Shown here piece after piece: positions 51,582 through 60,553 of a DNA stretch of 64,000 nt. The notes under the pieces were generated by a model, which ran no database searches, had not been told where the DNA came from, and saw only the letters and a list, made by a program, of their open reading frames with translations. Origin of the DNA: Lentzea nigeriaca (GTDB taxonomy: Bacteria; Actinomycetota; Actinomycetes; Mycobacteriales; Pseudonocardiaceae); assembly GCF_016907955.1 (NCBI RefSeq), contig NZ_JAFBCX010000016.1:95215-159214 (forward strand). Direction: 5' to 3'. Both the position numbers and the translations under genes were made by a program. Every line of letters begins with the position of its first letter. Position 1 is the first letter of the stretch.

Positions 51582-54500
51582 ATGGCGACCTCACTGCACC
51601 GGCCGGTGAACCCGGTCCGCTTCGTGACCGCGTCGAGCCTGTTCGACGGGCACGACGCGGCGATCAACATCATGCGGCGCATCCTGCAGTCGCAGGGTGC
51701 GGAGGTCATCCACCTCGGCCACAACAGGTCGGTGGCGGAGGTCGTCAACGCCGCGATCCAGGAGGACGTGCAGGGTGTCGCGATCAGCGCCTACCAGGGT
51801 GGGCACGTCGAGTACTTCTCGTACCTGGTGCAGCTGCTGAACGAGCGCGGCGCCGGCCACATCAGGGTCTACGGCGGCGGTGGCGGCGTGATCGTCCCCG
51901 AGGAGATCGAGCTGCTGCACTCCCGCGGCGTCGCGCGGATCTTCTCGCCGCAGGACGGGCAGACGCTGGGTCTCGCGCGCATGATCAACCTGATGATCGA
52001 GGAGTGCGACCACGCGCTCACCCAGCCGTTCAGCCACGACGCGTTGCTGACGGGCGCGGACGAGGCCCTCGCCCGCGCGATCACGCACATCGAGGCTGGT
52101 GTCGCAGACACCATCGAGACCACCCGCAAGGTCCCGGTCCTCGGCATCACCGGCACCGGCGGCTCCGGCAAGTCGTCGCTCACGGACGAGCTCGTGCGCC
52201 GCTTCCGGCTCGACCAGCAGGACAAGCTGCGCATCGCCGTCCTGGCCGTCGACCCGACCCGGCGCCGCGGTGGTGGCGCGCTGCTCGGTGACCGCATCCG
52301 GATGAACTGCCTCGACGGCGACCGCGTGTTCTTCCGTTCGCTCGCCACGCGCCGTGCGGGCAGTGAGATCCCGGACGGTCTCGAGCAGGCCATCGTGGCG
52401 TGCAAGGCGTCCGGTGCGGATCTGGTCATCGTCGAGACGCCCGGTATCGGTCAGGGTGACGCGGCCATCGTGCCGTTCGTGGACTTCTCGCTGTACGTGA
52501 TGACGCCGGAATTCGGTGCCGCGTCACAGCTCGAGAAGATCGACATGCTCGACTACGCCGACGCCGTGGCGATCAACAAGTTCGAGCGCCGCGGGGCCGA
52601 GGACGCCCGCAGGGACGTGGCACGGCAGCTGGTGCGCAACCGCGAGGCGTTCGGTGCCAAGTGGGAGGACATGCCGGTGTTCGGCACCTCCGCCGCGACG
52701 TTCAACGACGACGGAGTCACCGCGCTGTACCAGTTCCTGCGCGACGGTCTCGTCGAACACGGTCTGGCCGTGGAGGAAGGCGCTCTCGCGAAGGTCAACG
52801 GCAAGACGTCGACGTCGGCGTCCACGATCGTGCCCGCGTCCCGTGCCCGCTACCTGTCCGACATCGCGGACACCGTGCGCGCCTACCACCGCAAGACCGA
52901 CGAGCAGGTCGAGGCGGTCCGTGCGCACACGCAGCTCACCGCCGCGCAGAAGGCGTTGGAGGCAGCCGACAAGGCGACCGCCGACATCGCGGAACTGGCG
53001 GCGGAGGCCGAGCGCAGACTCGACCGCGACACCGTGGAGCTGCTGAGCGGCTGGGAGCAGACCCGCGAGCAGTACTCCGGCGACGAGCTCGTGTTCAAGG
53101 TGCGGGACAAGGAGATCCACACCAGGCTGACGCGGGAGACGTTGTCCGGCAACCAGGTTCGCCGCGTCAGCCTGCCGCGCTACGACGACGAGGGTTCGCT
53201 GCTGCGGTTCCTGCGCAAGGAGAACCTGCCGGGCTTCTTCCCGTACACCGCGGGCGTCTTCCCGTTCAAGCGCGAGGGCGAGGACCCGGCGCGCATGTTC
53301 GCGGGCGAGGGTGACGCGTTCCGCACCAACCGCCGCTTCAAGTACCTCTCGAAGGGCAACCCGGCCACGCGCCTGTCGACCGCCTTCGACTCGGTGACGC
53401 TCTACGGCCGCGACCCCGACACCCCGCCGGACGTCTACGGCAAGATCGGCACCTCCGGCGTCTCCATCGCGTCGCTGGACGACATGAAGGCGCTCTACGA
53501 CGGTTTCGACCTCGTCGCGCCGACGACGTCGGTGTCGATGACGATCAACGGTCCGGCGCCGACGATCCTCGCGTACTTCCTGAACACGGTGATCGACCAG
53601 CAGGTCGACAAGTTCCGCGCGGAGCACGACCGCGAGCCGTCTGCCGAGGAGTACGAGCAGCTGCGCCGGTACGCGCTCGCGAACGTGCGCGGCACCGTGC
53701 AGGCCGACATCCTCAAGGAGGACCAGGGCCAGAACACCTGCATCTTCTCCACGGAGTTCTCGCTGCGCATGATGGCGGACATCCAGGAGTGGTTCATCCA
53801 GCAGCAGGTGCGCAACTTCTACTCGGTGTCGATCTCCGGCTACCACATCGCCGAGGCCGGCGCGAACCCCATCAGCCAGCTCGCCTTCACGCTAGCCAAC
53901 GGGTTCACCTACGTCGAGTCGTACCTGGCGCGCGGCATGAACATCGACGACTTCGCGCCGAACCTGTCGTTCTTCTTCTCCAACGGCATGGACGCCGAGT
54001 ACAGCGTGATCGGCCGCGTGGCCCGCCGGATCTGGGCCGTGGCCATGCGCGACCGCTACGGCGCCGCGGAGCGTTCGCAGAAGTTCAAGTACCACGTGCA
54101 GACCTCGGGCCGTTCGCTGCACGCGCAGGAGATGGACTTCAACGACATCCGCACGACCCTGCAGGCTCTCTGCGCGTTGTACGACAACTGCAACTCCTTG
54201 CACACCAACGCTTACGACGAGGCGATCACCACGCCGACGGAGTCGTCGGTCCGCCGCGCGATGGCCATCCAGATGATCATCAACAAGGAGTGGGGCCTGT
54301 CCGCGAACGAGAACCCGTTGCAGGGCTCGTTCGTCATCGACGAGCTGACGGACCTCGTCGAGGAGGCCGTGCTGACGGAGTTCGACCGCATCTCCGAACG
54401 CGGCGGCGTGCTCGGCGCGATGGAGACCGGCTACCAGCGCGGCCGCATCCAGGACGAGTCGATGCTCTACGAGCAGCGCAAGCACGACGGCTCGCTGCCG

Positions 54501-54788
54501 TTGATCGGCGTCAACACCTTCCTGCCCGAGGGCGGCGAGCGCGAGGTCGTGAAGATCGAGCTCGCCCGCGCCACGGAGGAGGAGAAGAAGTCGCAGGTCG
54601 ACCGCACCCGTGCGTTCCAGGCGGCACACCGCGACGAGGCAGAGAAGGCCCTCGCCCGTCTGCGCGAGGTCGCGCAGACGAACGAGAACGTGTTCGCCGT
54701 GCTGATGGACGCCGCCCGCGTCTGCACGCTCGGTCAGATCACGGAGGCGTTCTTCGAGGTGGGTGGCCAGTACCGGCGCAACATCTAG
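51582..54788 (+). CDS. icmF: Fused isobutyryl-CoA mutase
   Basis: A 1068-residue fusion that interconverts isobutyryl-CoA and n-butyryl-CoA using adenosylcobalamin. N-terminal B12-binding domain (about 10-140; the lower ligand motif is DGHDAAINI), a MeaI-like G-protein chaperone domain (about 185-430; P-loop GTGGSGKSS, NKFE) and the methylmalonyl-CoA mutase-type barrel (about 510-1068; SISGYHIAEAGANP). GVFPFKREGEDP is the substrate-pocket segment typical of IcmF rather than methylmalonyl-CoA mutase. ATG 51582 is chosen for the family N-terminus. It supports valine catabolism and butyrate/isobutyrate starter supply, and stands alone. Confidence 0.96.
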   Translation: MATSLHRPVNPVRFVTASSLFDGHDAAINIMRRILQSQGAEVIHLGHNRSVAEVVNAAIQEDVQGVAISAYQGGHVEYFSYLVQLLNERGAGHIRVYGGGGGVIVPEEIELLHSRGVARIFSPQDGQTLGLARMINLMIEECDHALTQPFSHDALLTGADEALARAITHIEAGVADTIETTRKVPVLGITGTGGSGKSSLTDELVRRFRLDQQDKLRIAVLAVDPTRRRGGGALLGDRIRMNCLDGDRVFFRSLATRRAGSEIPDGLEQAIVACKASGADLVIVETPGIGQGDAAIVPFVDFSLYVMTPEFGAASQLEKIDMLDYADAVAINKFERRGAEDARRDVARQLVRNREAFGAKWEDMPVFGTSAATFNDDGVTALYQFLRDGLVEHGLAVEEGALAKVNGKTSTSASTIVPASRARYLSDIADTVRAYHRKTDEQVEAVRAHTQLTAAQKALEAADKATADIAELAAEAERRLDRDTVELLSGWEQTREQYSGDELVFKVRDKEIHTRLTRETLSGNQVRRVSLPRYDDEGSLLRFLRKENLPGFFPYTAGVFPFKREGEDPARMFAGEGDAFRTNRRFKYLSKGNPATRLSTAFDSVTLYGRDPDTPPDVYGKIGTSGVSIASLDDMKALYDGFDLVAPTTSVSMTINGPAPTILAYFLNTVIDQQVDKFRAEHDREPSAEEYEQLRRYALANVRGTVQADILKEDQGQNTCIFSTEFSLRMMADIQEWFIQQQVRNFYSVSISGYHIAEAGANPISQLAFTLANGFTYVESYLARGMNIDDFAPNLSFFFSNGMDAEYSVIGRVARRIWAVAMRDRYGAAERSQKFKYHVQTSGRSLHAQEMDFNDIRTTLQALCALYDNCNSLHTNAYDEAITTPTESSVRRAMAIQMIINKEWGLSANENPLQGSFVIDELTDLVEEAVLTEFDRISERGGVLGAMETGYQRGRIQDESMLYEQRKHDGSLPLIGVNTFLPEGGEREVVKIELARATEEEKKSQVDRTRAFQAAHRDEAEKALARLREVAQTNENVFAVLMDAARVCTLGQITEAFFEVGGQYRRNI

Positions 54789-54958
54789 AGCCAGCTGATC
54801 AGGGCACGCCAGGCGGGACCGGAGAACGCGAGAACGTCACCACTCGCGTTCTTCGAGTCCCGCACGAGCGCGTCCTGGGCGAGCGACACCTCGACGCAGT
54901 TGCTGTCCTCCGTTCCACCGCTGTAGCTGCTCTTACGCCATGCGCGTTCCTGGGTCAT
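54785..54958 (-). CDS. DUF397 protein
   Basis: A 57-residue protein with the full DUF397 signature: AWRKSSYSGGTEDSNCVEVS near residue 6, LVRDSKNASGDVLAFSGPAWRALI near 31. DUF397 proteins nearly always accompany an XRE/DUF5753 (Scr1-type) regulator gene and act with it, possibly as antitoxin-like or WhiJ-linked partners in development. Here the partner immediately upstream is truncated, so this may be an orphan. Its stop overlaps the icmF stop in convergent orientation. Confidence 0.92.
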   Translation of the reverse strand: MTQERAWRKSSYSGGTEDSNCVEVSLAQDALVRDSKNASGDVLAFSGPAWRALISWL

Positions 54959-55127
54959 CGAGTTCCTCTCGCGGTGGGCTGACGTACTCCGCCAGCCTCG
55001 TCCGCGATTGTTCCGGATCCAATGCGACCTCATCCAGACGGTTGAAGAGCAGCCGGGTGCGCACGATGGCCCCGGGATCCTGCACGAACACCTTCGCGAG
55101 ATCGGTGTCGACGAACGCCACCGGCAT
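54933..55127 (-). pseudogene. Truncated XRE/DUF5753 regulator (C-terminal part only)
   Basis: A 64-codon frame, MPVAFVDTDLAKVFVQDPGA and on to EYVSPPREELDDPGTRMA, matches the end of DUF5753 proteins. Recognisable sequence extends in frame upstream to about 55160 (RRRAWEYEK) and is then lost; a TAG stop follows and no HTH domain is found. It overlaps the DUF397 start by 26 bp as intact pairs do. The 5' deletion removes DNA binding. Confidence 0.7.
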
Positions 55128-55303
55128 TGCCTTCTCGTATTCCCAAGCTCGTCGCCGAGATCCCTGCTGTACACCGTGGATGGAATGCCAGTGGCCATGG
55201 CATTGACGCTATTGCTTGCTTTTCAAGCACGAAATAGCCTCGTTCGGGTGAAAATAGTGCCCACCACAAGAGAGAGAAATGCAATACGCACCCTATGGCA
55301 AAT

Positions 55304-55786
55304 CTAGTCCGAGTCTGCTTGCGCCGTGTGATCCTGCGCCGCGATGTGATCCAGGACGACTTTGGTGAGATCCGCGAAGGTGTCGAGCTGGTCGGGGGTG
55401 AGCGCATCGATGAACCAGCGGCGAACGTGGCCCACGTGGCGGGGCGCGGCCGCCTCGATGGCCTCGCGGCCCGCCTGTGTCAGAGAGACCTGGATGCCGC
55501 GATTGTCGGTGAGGCAGGGTTCCCGGGTGACCAGGCCCCGGCTGGCCATGCGGTTCAGATGCTGGGTGAGCCGGCTCTTCTCCCAGTTGATCGCCTTCCT
55601 CAGTTCGATCGCGCGCATTCGGCCGTCCGCAGCCTCCGAGAGGCTTACCAGAATCGCGTAGTCCGCGCCCGACAGCCCGGTCTCGGCCTGAAGTTCCCGT
55701 CCGAACTGGTCACGGAAGTTTGCCAGCTCGATGAACCCCCGCCAGGCCCTTTGCTCGCGCTCGTTCAGCCAGTCGCCGTCACCCAT
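55304..55786 (-). CDS. MarR-family transcriptional regulator
   Basis: A 160-residue MarR regulator: dimerisation helix at the start (EREQRAWRGFIELANFRDQF), winged helix at about 45-110 (MRAIELRKAINWEKSRLTQHLNRMASRGLVTREPCLTDNRGIQVSLTQAG). ATG 55786 is within the end of the LLM oxidoreductase gene (8-bp overlap), so it is the last gene of DoxX-LLM-MarR. A GGTTGA...AACC palindrome lies 19 bp before its start, matching four sites in the DoxX/NmrA spacer. It is the probable repressor of both operons. Confidence 0.93.
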   Translation of the reverse strand: MGDGDWLNEREQRAWRGFIELANFRDQFGRELQAETGLSGADYAILVSLSEAADGRMRAIELRKAINWEKSRLTQHLNRMASRGLVTREPCLTDNRGIQVSLTQAGREAIEAAAPRHVGHVRRWFIDALTPDQLDTFADLTKVVLDHIAAQDHTAQADSD

Positions 55787-56834
55787 GAGTCCATGATACG
55801 AAATGGTTGACACGTGAACCACTCGCCTCGCCGAGTTCGCGGCGCAGTACGGGCAGTACCTGCTCGCCGAGAAGGTCGACTTGCTCGTGGACGGTCTTCT
55901 CGGGAACGCCGCCGAAATCCAGGCCGAACAGGACGCGTGAGGTGCGGCCGAAGTACTTGGGGAAGCGGAGCACCTTGTCGATGACCTGCTGGGGGCTTCC
56001 CACGGTCAGGCCCGTGTTGGCCACAGCGTGTTCCATGTCGGCGCCCTGGTTGATGGGGTGGCCGTAGTAGTAGGGGGCGTATTCGGTCCAGGCGTCCTGG
56101 GAGTTGGGACGGACGAAGACGGCCGCCCCGGCTCCTACGATGGCGTCCTCCGGGTGTCCGTGGCCGTGGTGTGCGTAGCGTTCCCGGTAGAGGTCGACGT
56201 ACTGCTTGAAGTAGTCCATCGACATGAACAGGTTGTTGACGAAGAAGCCGTCGCCGTAGGTGGCGGCCTGTTCGGCGATCTCCGGGCTGCGGATGGAGCC
56301 GTGCCACACGAACGGCGGGGTGTCGTTGAGAGGGCGGGGCATGGCGGTGAAGTTCTTGAGCGGAGTGCGGAAGCGGCCGCTCCAGTTCACGTTCTCCTCG
56401 CGCCACAGCCGGCGCAGCAGGGCGTAGTTCTCCACCGCCAGCGGGATGCCCTGGCGGATGTCCTGGCCGAACCAGGGGTAGACCTCGGCGGTGTTGCCAC
56501 GTCCGAGCATGAGGTCGACCCGGCCGTTCGCCAGGTGCTGGAGCGTGGCGAAGTCCTCGGCGATCTTCACCGGGTCGTTCGTGGTGATCAGCGTGGTCGA
56601 GGTGGACAGGGTGATGCGCTCGGTGCGCGCCGCGATGTAGGCGAGCAGCGTGGAGTCCGCGCTGCTGATGAACGGCGGGTTGTGGTGCTCGCCGATGGCG
56701 TAGACGTCGAATCCGGCATCCTCGGCGTGCTTGGCGATCCGGGTGATCGCGTGGATGCGCTCGAACTCGGTGGGCGCCTGGCCGGTGTTCGGATCGGGGT
56801 GGATGTCGCCCACGCCGAAGATGCCGATTTCCAT
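55779..56834 (-). CDS. LLM-class flavin oxidoreductase (CE1758-like)
   Basis: A 351-residue luciferase-like TIM-barrel oxidoreductase. Family phrases: AEDAGFDVYAIGEHHNPPF near residue 38, LSTSTTLITTNDPVKIAEDFATLQHLANGRVDLMLGRGNT near 75-115, and GSPQQVIDKVLRF near 282. Most likely FMN or F420 dependent; substrate unknown. It is between doxX-like and marR-like genes, within a regulon with an NmrA-type reductase, which suggests a response to quinones or electrophiles. Confidence 0.92.
   Translation of the reverse strand: MEIGIFGVGDIHPDPNTGQAPTEFERIHAITRIAKHAEDAGFDVYAIGEHHNPPFISSADSTLLAYIAARTERITLSTSTTLITTNDPVKIAEDFATLQHLANGRVDLMLGRGNTAEVYPWFGQDIRQGIPLAVENYALLRRLWREENVNWSGRFRTPLKNFTAMPRPLNDTPPFVWHGSIRSPEIAEQAATYGDGFFVNNLFMSMDYFKQYVDLYRERYAHHGHGHPEDAIVGAGAAVFVRPNSQDAWTEYAPYYYGHPINQGADMEHAVANTGLTVGSPQQVIDKVLRFPKYFGRTSRVLFGLDFGGVPEKTVHEQVDLLGEQVLPVLRRELGEASGSRVNHFVSWTHG
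55805..55820. promoter_or_regulatory. MarR operator upstream of marR-type gene
   Basis: GGTTGACACGTGAACC, inside the last codons of the LLM gene and 19 bp before the MarR start. Shares GGTTGA and AACC ends and the CGT centre with the four sites at 57257-57395, pointing to autoregulation from an internal promoter. Confidence 0.65.
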
Positions 56835-56869
56835 GACGGTGGTCCTTTGCCCTTCGTCCGGGGTCCGGG

Positions 56870-57235
56870 TCAGAGCGCGCTGGTGACGATCGCGGCGACC
56901 GAGACCAGGCCGAGGATGATCGGAGCGATCGCCCCGCCGCGCGCCTTGGGGTCGGCGTAGTCCCCCGCGCGGCCGTGATAGACCACGGCTCCGGCGAAGA
57001 CGATCACCAGGCCCGCCGCCGCGGCGATGCCCAGTGGGTGCCAGAAGATTCCCGCGACCAGGCCCACGGCGGCGGCGGCCTCGGCAACGCCGATCAGCCG
57101 GGTCAGCGAGGCGCTGACTCCCAGGTGCTCCTGCAGCAGCTCGGGCACGCTGCCCTTCAGGGTGATCTTGGGGATACCCGCCCCGAGCGCGGCAAATGCC
57201 AGAAGGGCGCTGAGGACGGCGGCGGCGATGGACAT
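56870..57235 (-). CDS. DoxX-family membrane protein
   Basis: A 121-residue protein with four membrane helices (about residues 3-20, 45-64, 70-88, 103-120) and the family phrase GIPKITLKGSVPELLQEHLGVS. DoxX-like proteins are linked to thiol and redox stress tolerance in mycobacteria, but the molecular role is unclear. It is the first gene of the minus-strand operon and its promoter region carries four operator copies shared with the divergent NmrA-type gene. Confidence 0.9.
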   Translation of the reverse strand: MSIAAAVLSALLAFAALGAGIPKITLKGSVPELLQEHLGVSASLTRLIGVAEAAAAVGLVAGIFWHPLGIAAAAGLVIVFAGAVVYHGRAGDYADPKARGGAIAPIILGLVSVAAIVTSAL

Positions 57236-57256
57236 GGTGAATCCTTGGGGAGAAGT

Positions 57257-57306
57257 GGTTGATGCGTTAACCGGACCGTACGCGGCACTTGGTTAACGCG
57301 TCAACC
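57257..57306. promoter_or_regulatory. Two MarR operators on the doxX-like side
   Basis: GGTTGATGCGTTAACC (57257-57272) and GGTTAACGCGTCAACC (57291-57306; the latter is the exact inverse complement of the site at 57350). They start 22 and 56 bp upstream of the DoxX gene and would cover its promoter. Confidence 0.75.
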
Positions 57307-57349
57307 ACTTCGGGTCGCGTCGGGTCTTCGTCACATCCATGCCAGACTT

Positions 57350-57395
57350 GGTTGACGCGTTAACCTTCGGTGGTAGTTTGGATGACACATCAACC
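57350..57395. promoter_or_regulatory. Two MarR operators on the NmrA-like side
   Basis: GGTTGACGCGTTAACC (57350-57365) and the weaker GGATGACACATCAACC (57380-57395), 30 bp apart centre to centre and ending 31 bp before the NmrA-type start. Same consensus as the sites on the doxX side. Confidence 0.75.
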
Positions 57396-57425
57396 AAATC
57401 GTTCCCGGAACTCCAGGAGAAACCC

Positions 57426-58370
57426 GTGACCGAACAGAAGATCATCGCGGTGGTCGGCGCGACCGGCGCCCAGGGCGGCGGCCTCGTGCGTGCGATCCTC
57501 GCCGACCCGGACGGCGGGTTCGTCGCGCGCGCCCTGACCCGCGACGCCGCCTCGGACAAGGCCCGAGAGCTCGCCGCACTGGGCGTCGAGGTGGTCGAGG
57601 CCGACATCAGCGACGAAGCCGGCCTCGTCAAGGCATTCGAAGGCGCGTACGGCGCATACCTGGTGACCAACTTCTGGGAGCACGCGTCCCCGCAGAAGGA
57701 GAAGTCGGACGCGGCCACCATGGCCGGCGCGGCGAAGAGCGCGGGTCTCAGCCACGTGATCTGGTCCACGCTGGAGGACACCCGCGAGCACATCCCGCTC
57801 AGCGACGAGCGCATGCCGACGCTGCTCGACAGCTACAAGGTGCCGCACTTCGACGCGAAGGCGGAGGCCAACCAGTTCTTCACCGACGCCGGAGTGCCGG
57901 CCACCTTCCTGCAGACCACGTTCTACTGGGAGAACTTCACCAACTTCATGAGGGTCCAGCGGGACCAGGACGGGCGGCTGTTCCTGCCCCTGGCGATGGG
58001 CGAGAGCCCGTTGGCCGGCATCGCGGTCGAGGACATCGGCCGCACCGCCTACGGGATCTTCAAGCGCGGCCAGGAGTTCATCGGCCGGACCGTGAGCATC
58101 GCCGGCGAGCACCTGACCGGCGCACAGATGGTGGCCGTCCTCGGCAAGGCCCTCGGCGAGGACGTCACTTACGTGCCCGTCCCCTTCGACGCCCTGCGCG
58201 CCCAGCCGTGGCCCGGCGCCGTCGAGAACGGCAACATGTTCCAGTACTACGCCGAGGTGCCGCAGTTCGTCGCCGCACGCGACCTCGACCTCGTGCGCAG
58301 CCTCAACCCCGAGCTGCAAACCTTCGAACAGTGGGTCGACGCGCACAAGGACGCCCTCGCCGGCGCCTGA
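57426..58370 (+). CDS. NmrA-family NAD(P)-binding protein
   Basis: A 314-residue NmrA/HSCARG-like atypical SDR. KIIAVVGATGAQGGGLVRAIL is the dinucleotide motif; VTNFWEHASPQKEKSDAATMAGAAKSAG near residue 80 and IWSTLEDTREHIPL are family phrases. These proteins sense the NADPH/NADP ratio or reduce quinone-like compounds. GTG 57426 has AGGAGA at 57415-57420. It is divergent from the DoxX-LLM-MarR operon under shared operators. Confidence 0.93.
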   Translation: MTEQKIIAVVGATGAQGGGLVRAILADPDGGFVARALTRDAASDKARELAALGVEVVEADISDEAGLVKAFEGAYGAYLVTNFWEHASPQKEKSDAATMAGAAKSAGLSHVIWSTLEDTREHIPLSDERMPTLLDSYKVPHFDAKAEANQFFTDAGVPATFLQTTFYWENFTNFMRVQRDQDGRLFLPLAMGESPLAGIAVEDIGRTAYGIFKRGQEFIGRTVSIAGEHLTGAQMVAVLGKALGEDVTYVPVPFDALRAQPWPGAVENGNMFQYYAEVPQFVAARDLDLVRSLNPELQTFEQWVDAHKDALAGA

Positions 58371-58592
58371 CGGGCCACCTGCGAACCGCAGCCGGTCAGC
58401 CGAGGCACCCGGATTCCTCGCAGGACGGGGATGAACTGCGGGCTGTCGCCGCGCTGCCCGGCTGTCAGCAGGATCGACTGCGGCTTCCGCCCCGCGCGAT
58501 CGAGTCCGCCCAGCGGCATCGGCCAGGGCCTGCAGCAGGACCAGGATCCGCGCTGCGCTGCCGGCGCCGGAACAGCCCGGTGAGACAGTCTC

Positions 58593-59774
58593 TCAGGCCC
58601 TGGAGTCCGGCACCCCGGCGTAGTCGGGCAGTTCGATGCCGTTGAGCGCACGTTCGATCAGCGGCATGAGCGCCTCCACGTCGGGCTCGGCGGCCGGTCC
58701 CGTGGCGCTGCGGAACTCGACGTGGAGCCGGCCCATCTCCTGGTTGGCCTCGACGAACGAGCGCATCCGCTCCTCGTAGCCCGCGAAGCCGGCCACGGGG
58801 TCCCACTTGGCGGCGGCGAGTTCGCCCGCGAGCAGGTAGGCGCCGACCAGGGCCAGCCCGGTGCCCTGCCCGGACATCGGCGACGCGCAGAACGCCGCGT
58901 CGCCGATCAGGCCCACCCGTCCGTCCGACCAGCGGTCCATCACCACCTGGGCGACCTGGTCGAGGTAGAAGTCCGGCGCGTCGTCCAGGTGCGCGAGGAT
59001 GCGTGGCGTCAGCCAGCCCAGGTCGGCCACCTGCTCGCGCAGCAGGCGCTTCTGGCCCTCGATGTCGCGGTGGTCGACGTCGAACTCGGCCGCGGGGAAG
59101 GAGAAGAAGGCCATGCCCCTGGTGGCGTCCTGGATGGGGCGCAGGGCGGCGGAACGTCCCGACCCCTGCTCCTGGTACTCGATGAACCAGCGGTCCAGCC
59201 CGAACTCGTTGGGCACGCTGTAGAAGGCCAGCACGAGCCCGAGGTGGCGGACGAACCGCTCGCGCGGCCCGAAGACCATCGCGCGCAGCGCCGAGTGCAG
59301 CCCGTCGGCTCCGATCACCAGGTCGAAGCGCCGCTTGGCGCCGCTCGCGAAGGTCACGTCGACCCCGTCCGCGTCCTGGGTGAGCTCGGCGATCCGGTCG
59401 TCGAAGACGTACTCGACGCCGGCGCGGGTGTCGTCGTAGAGCACCTGGGCCAGGTCTCCGCGCAGGATCTCGATGTCCGCGATGAACCCGTCGCCACCGT
59501 CGTCCTCGGCGCTGAACGTCTGCAGCACGTTGCCATCGGCGTCGACGGTGTGCGCGCCGGCGGTGTCGGTGCACGCGGCGCGCACCGCCTCGTCCAGCCC
59601 CATCCGCCGGATGACCTCCTTGGTCACTCCGCGCGCGTCCACCGCCTGGCCGCCGGGGCGCAGGCCGGGAGCCCGCTCGACGACGGTCACCTCGGCTCCC
59701 CGCCGGTGCAACCAGTGGGCCAGCGCGGGCCCCGCGATGCTCGCCCCTGCCACCAGCACCCTGCTACCGCTCAC
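58593..59774 (-). CDS. FAD-dependent aromatic-type monooxygenase
   Basis: A 393-residue group A flavoprotein monooxygenase, related to tetracycline-hydroxylating and polyketide-tailoring enzymes. GxGxxG-type motif VLVAGASIAGPALAHWLHRRG at residue 5; DG motif FDLVIGADGLHSALR near 155; GD motif VGLIGDAAFCASPMSGQGTGLALVGAYLLAGEL near 285. GTG 59774 gives the correct N-terminus. It is the third gene of an operon with the MOSC and NTF2-like genes. Substrate unknown. Confidence 0.92.
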   Translation of the reverse strand: MSGSRVLVAGASIAGPALAHWLHRRGAEVTVVERAPGLRPGGQAVDARGVTKEVIRRMGLDEAVRAACTDTAGAHTVDADGNVLQTFSAEDDGGDGFIADIEILRGDLAQVLYDDTRAGVEYVFDDRIAELTQDADGVDVTFASGAKRRFDLVIGADGLHSALRAMVFGPRERFVRHLGLVLAFYSVPNEFGLDRWFIEYQEQGSGRSAALRPIQDATRGMAFFSFPAAEFDVDHRDIEGQKRLLREQVADLGWLTPRILAHLDDAPDFYLDQVAQVVMDRWSDGRVGLIGDAAFCASPMSGQGTGLALVGAYLLAGELAAAKWDPVAGFAGYEERMRSFVEANQEMGRLHVEFRSATGPAAEPDVEALMPLIERALNGIELPDYAGVPDSRA

Positions 59775-59868
59775 CGCGGCCCCCAATCCCCAGTCCGCTC
59801 GACGGTCCGGAGTGTACGGTGACCCACGTCTCTCCGTGCCGACTCGGGACCTCAGACGGCGGCGGACC

Positions 59869-60549
59869 TCAAACGGCGTAAGGAGCCCCGACGATCCACC
59901 CGCCGACGCGGTTGGGCAGCTCGTCGGTCGGCACCACCTCGACGGCATCGCCGACCTTCACCACACCCGGCCGGACCACCCAGCTGTCCAGGCACAGCAC
60001 CCCGCCGAACTCGCGCCGGATCCGCCGGTGCACGTCCAGGTCCTGCTCGCCGGTGTCCGGGTCGATCGTCGTGACCACGCACCGGGCGCGCTTCTGGTAC
60101 ATGCCGATCACGACGTCGCCGATCACCAGCGCGTGCCCCGGCCAGCCGTCCTCCTCGCCCGGTTCGACACCGCCGACGAGGATGTTGGGCCGCAACCGCC
60201 GCACGTCGACCCCGGCCGCCTCGATCTGGCCGTCCGTGGCCACGAGGACGTTGAGCACGTCGAACCGCTCCGGCCCGGTGTAGCGGGTGAGCCTGCCGCC
60301 GTGGGGGAGCACCAGCGCGTGGGCTTCCCAGCTGTCCCACGGGTGTCCGTCGACCAGCGGGCCGTTCTCGCCGGTCGTCGCCGGGATGGTGAGCAGGCCG
60401 TAGCGGGTGCGTCCGGTCAGGACTCCGCGCGGTCCCCGCACGTGCACGACGCGGTCGCCCGCCACGCCGTCGGGGGTGAACTCGGCTTCCCGGAGCGGTT
60501 CGCCGCCGAGCGACTTCACCGGATAGCGCCACAGCGCCTCGACATGCAT
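59869..60549 (-). CDS. MOSC domain protein with N-terminal beta-barrel (YcbX-like)
   Basis: A 226-residue protein with the MOSC_N domain (VEALWRYPVKSLGGEPLREAEFTPDGVAGDR at residue 3) and the MOSC domain with the conserved Cys in KRARCVVTTIDPDTG near 160. Such proteins carry Moco and may reduce N-hydroxylated compounds. ATG 60549 follows ACGGAG and the upstream gene stop by 4 bp. Position between NTF2-like and monooxygenase genes suggests a shared detoxification pathway. Confidence 0.92.
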   Translation of the reverse strand: MHVEALWRYPVKSLGGEPLREAEFTPDGVAGDRVVHVRGPRGVLTGRTRYGLLTIPATTGENGPLVDGHPWDSWEAHALVLPHGGRLTRYTGPERFDVLNVLVATDGQIEAAGVDVRRLRPNILVGGVEPGEEDGWPGHALVIGDVVIGMYQKRARCVVTTIDPDTGEQDLDVHRRIRREFGGVLCLDSWVVRPGVVKVGDAVEVVPTDELPNRVGGWIVGAPYAV

Positions 60550-60553
60550 CGCG

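Noticed and set aside
52524..53846. 440-codon minus-strand frame opposite icmF.
   Set aside because: Shadow frame caused by strong third-position GC in icmF; composition is low complexity with no domain.
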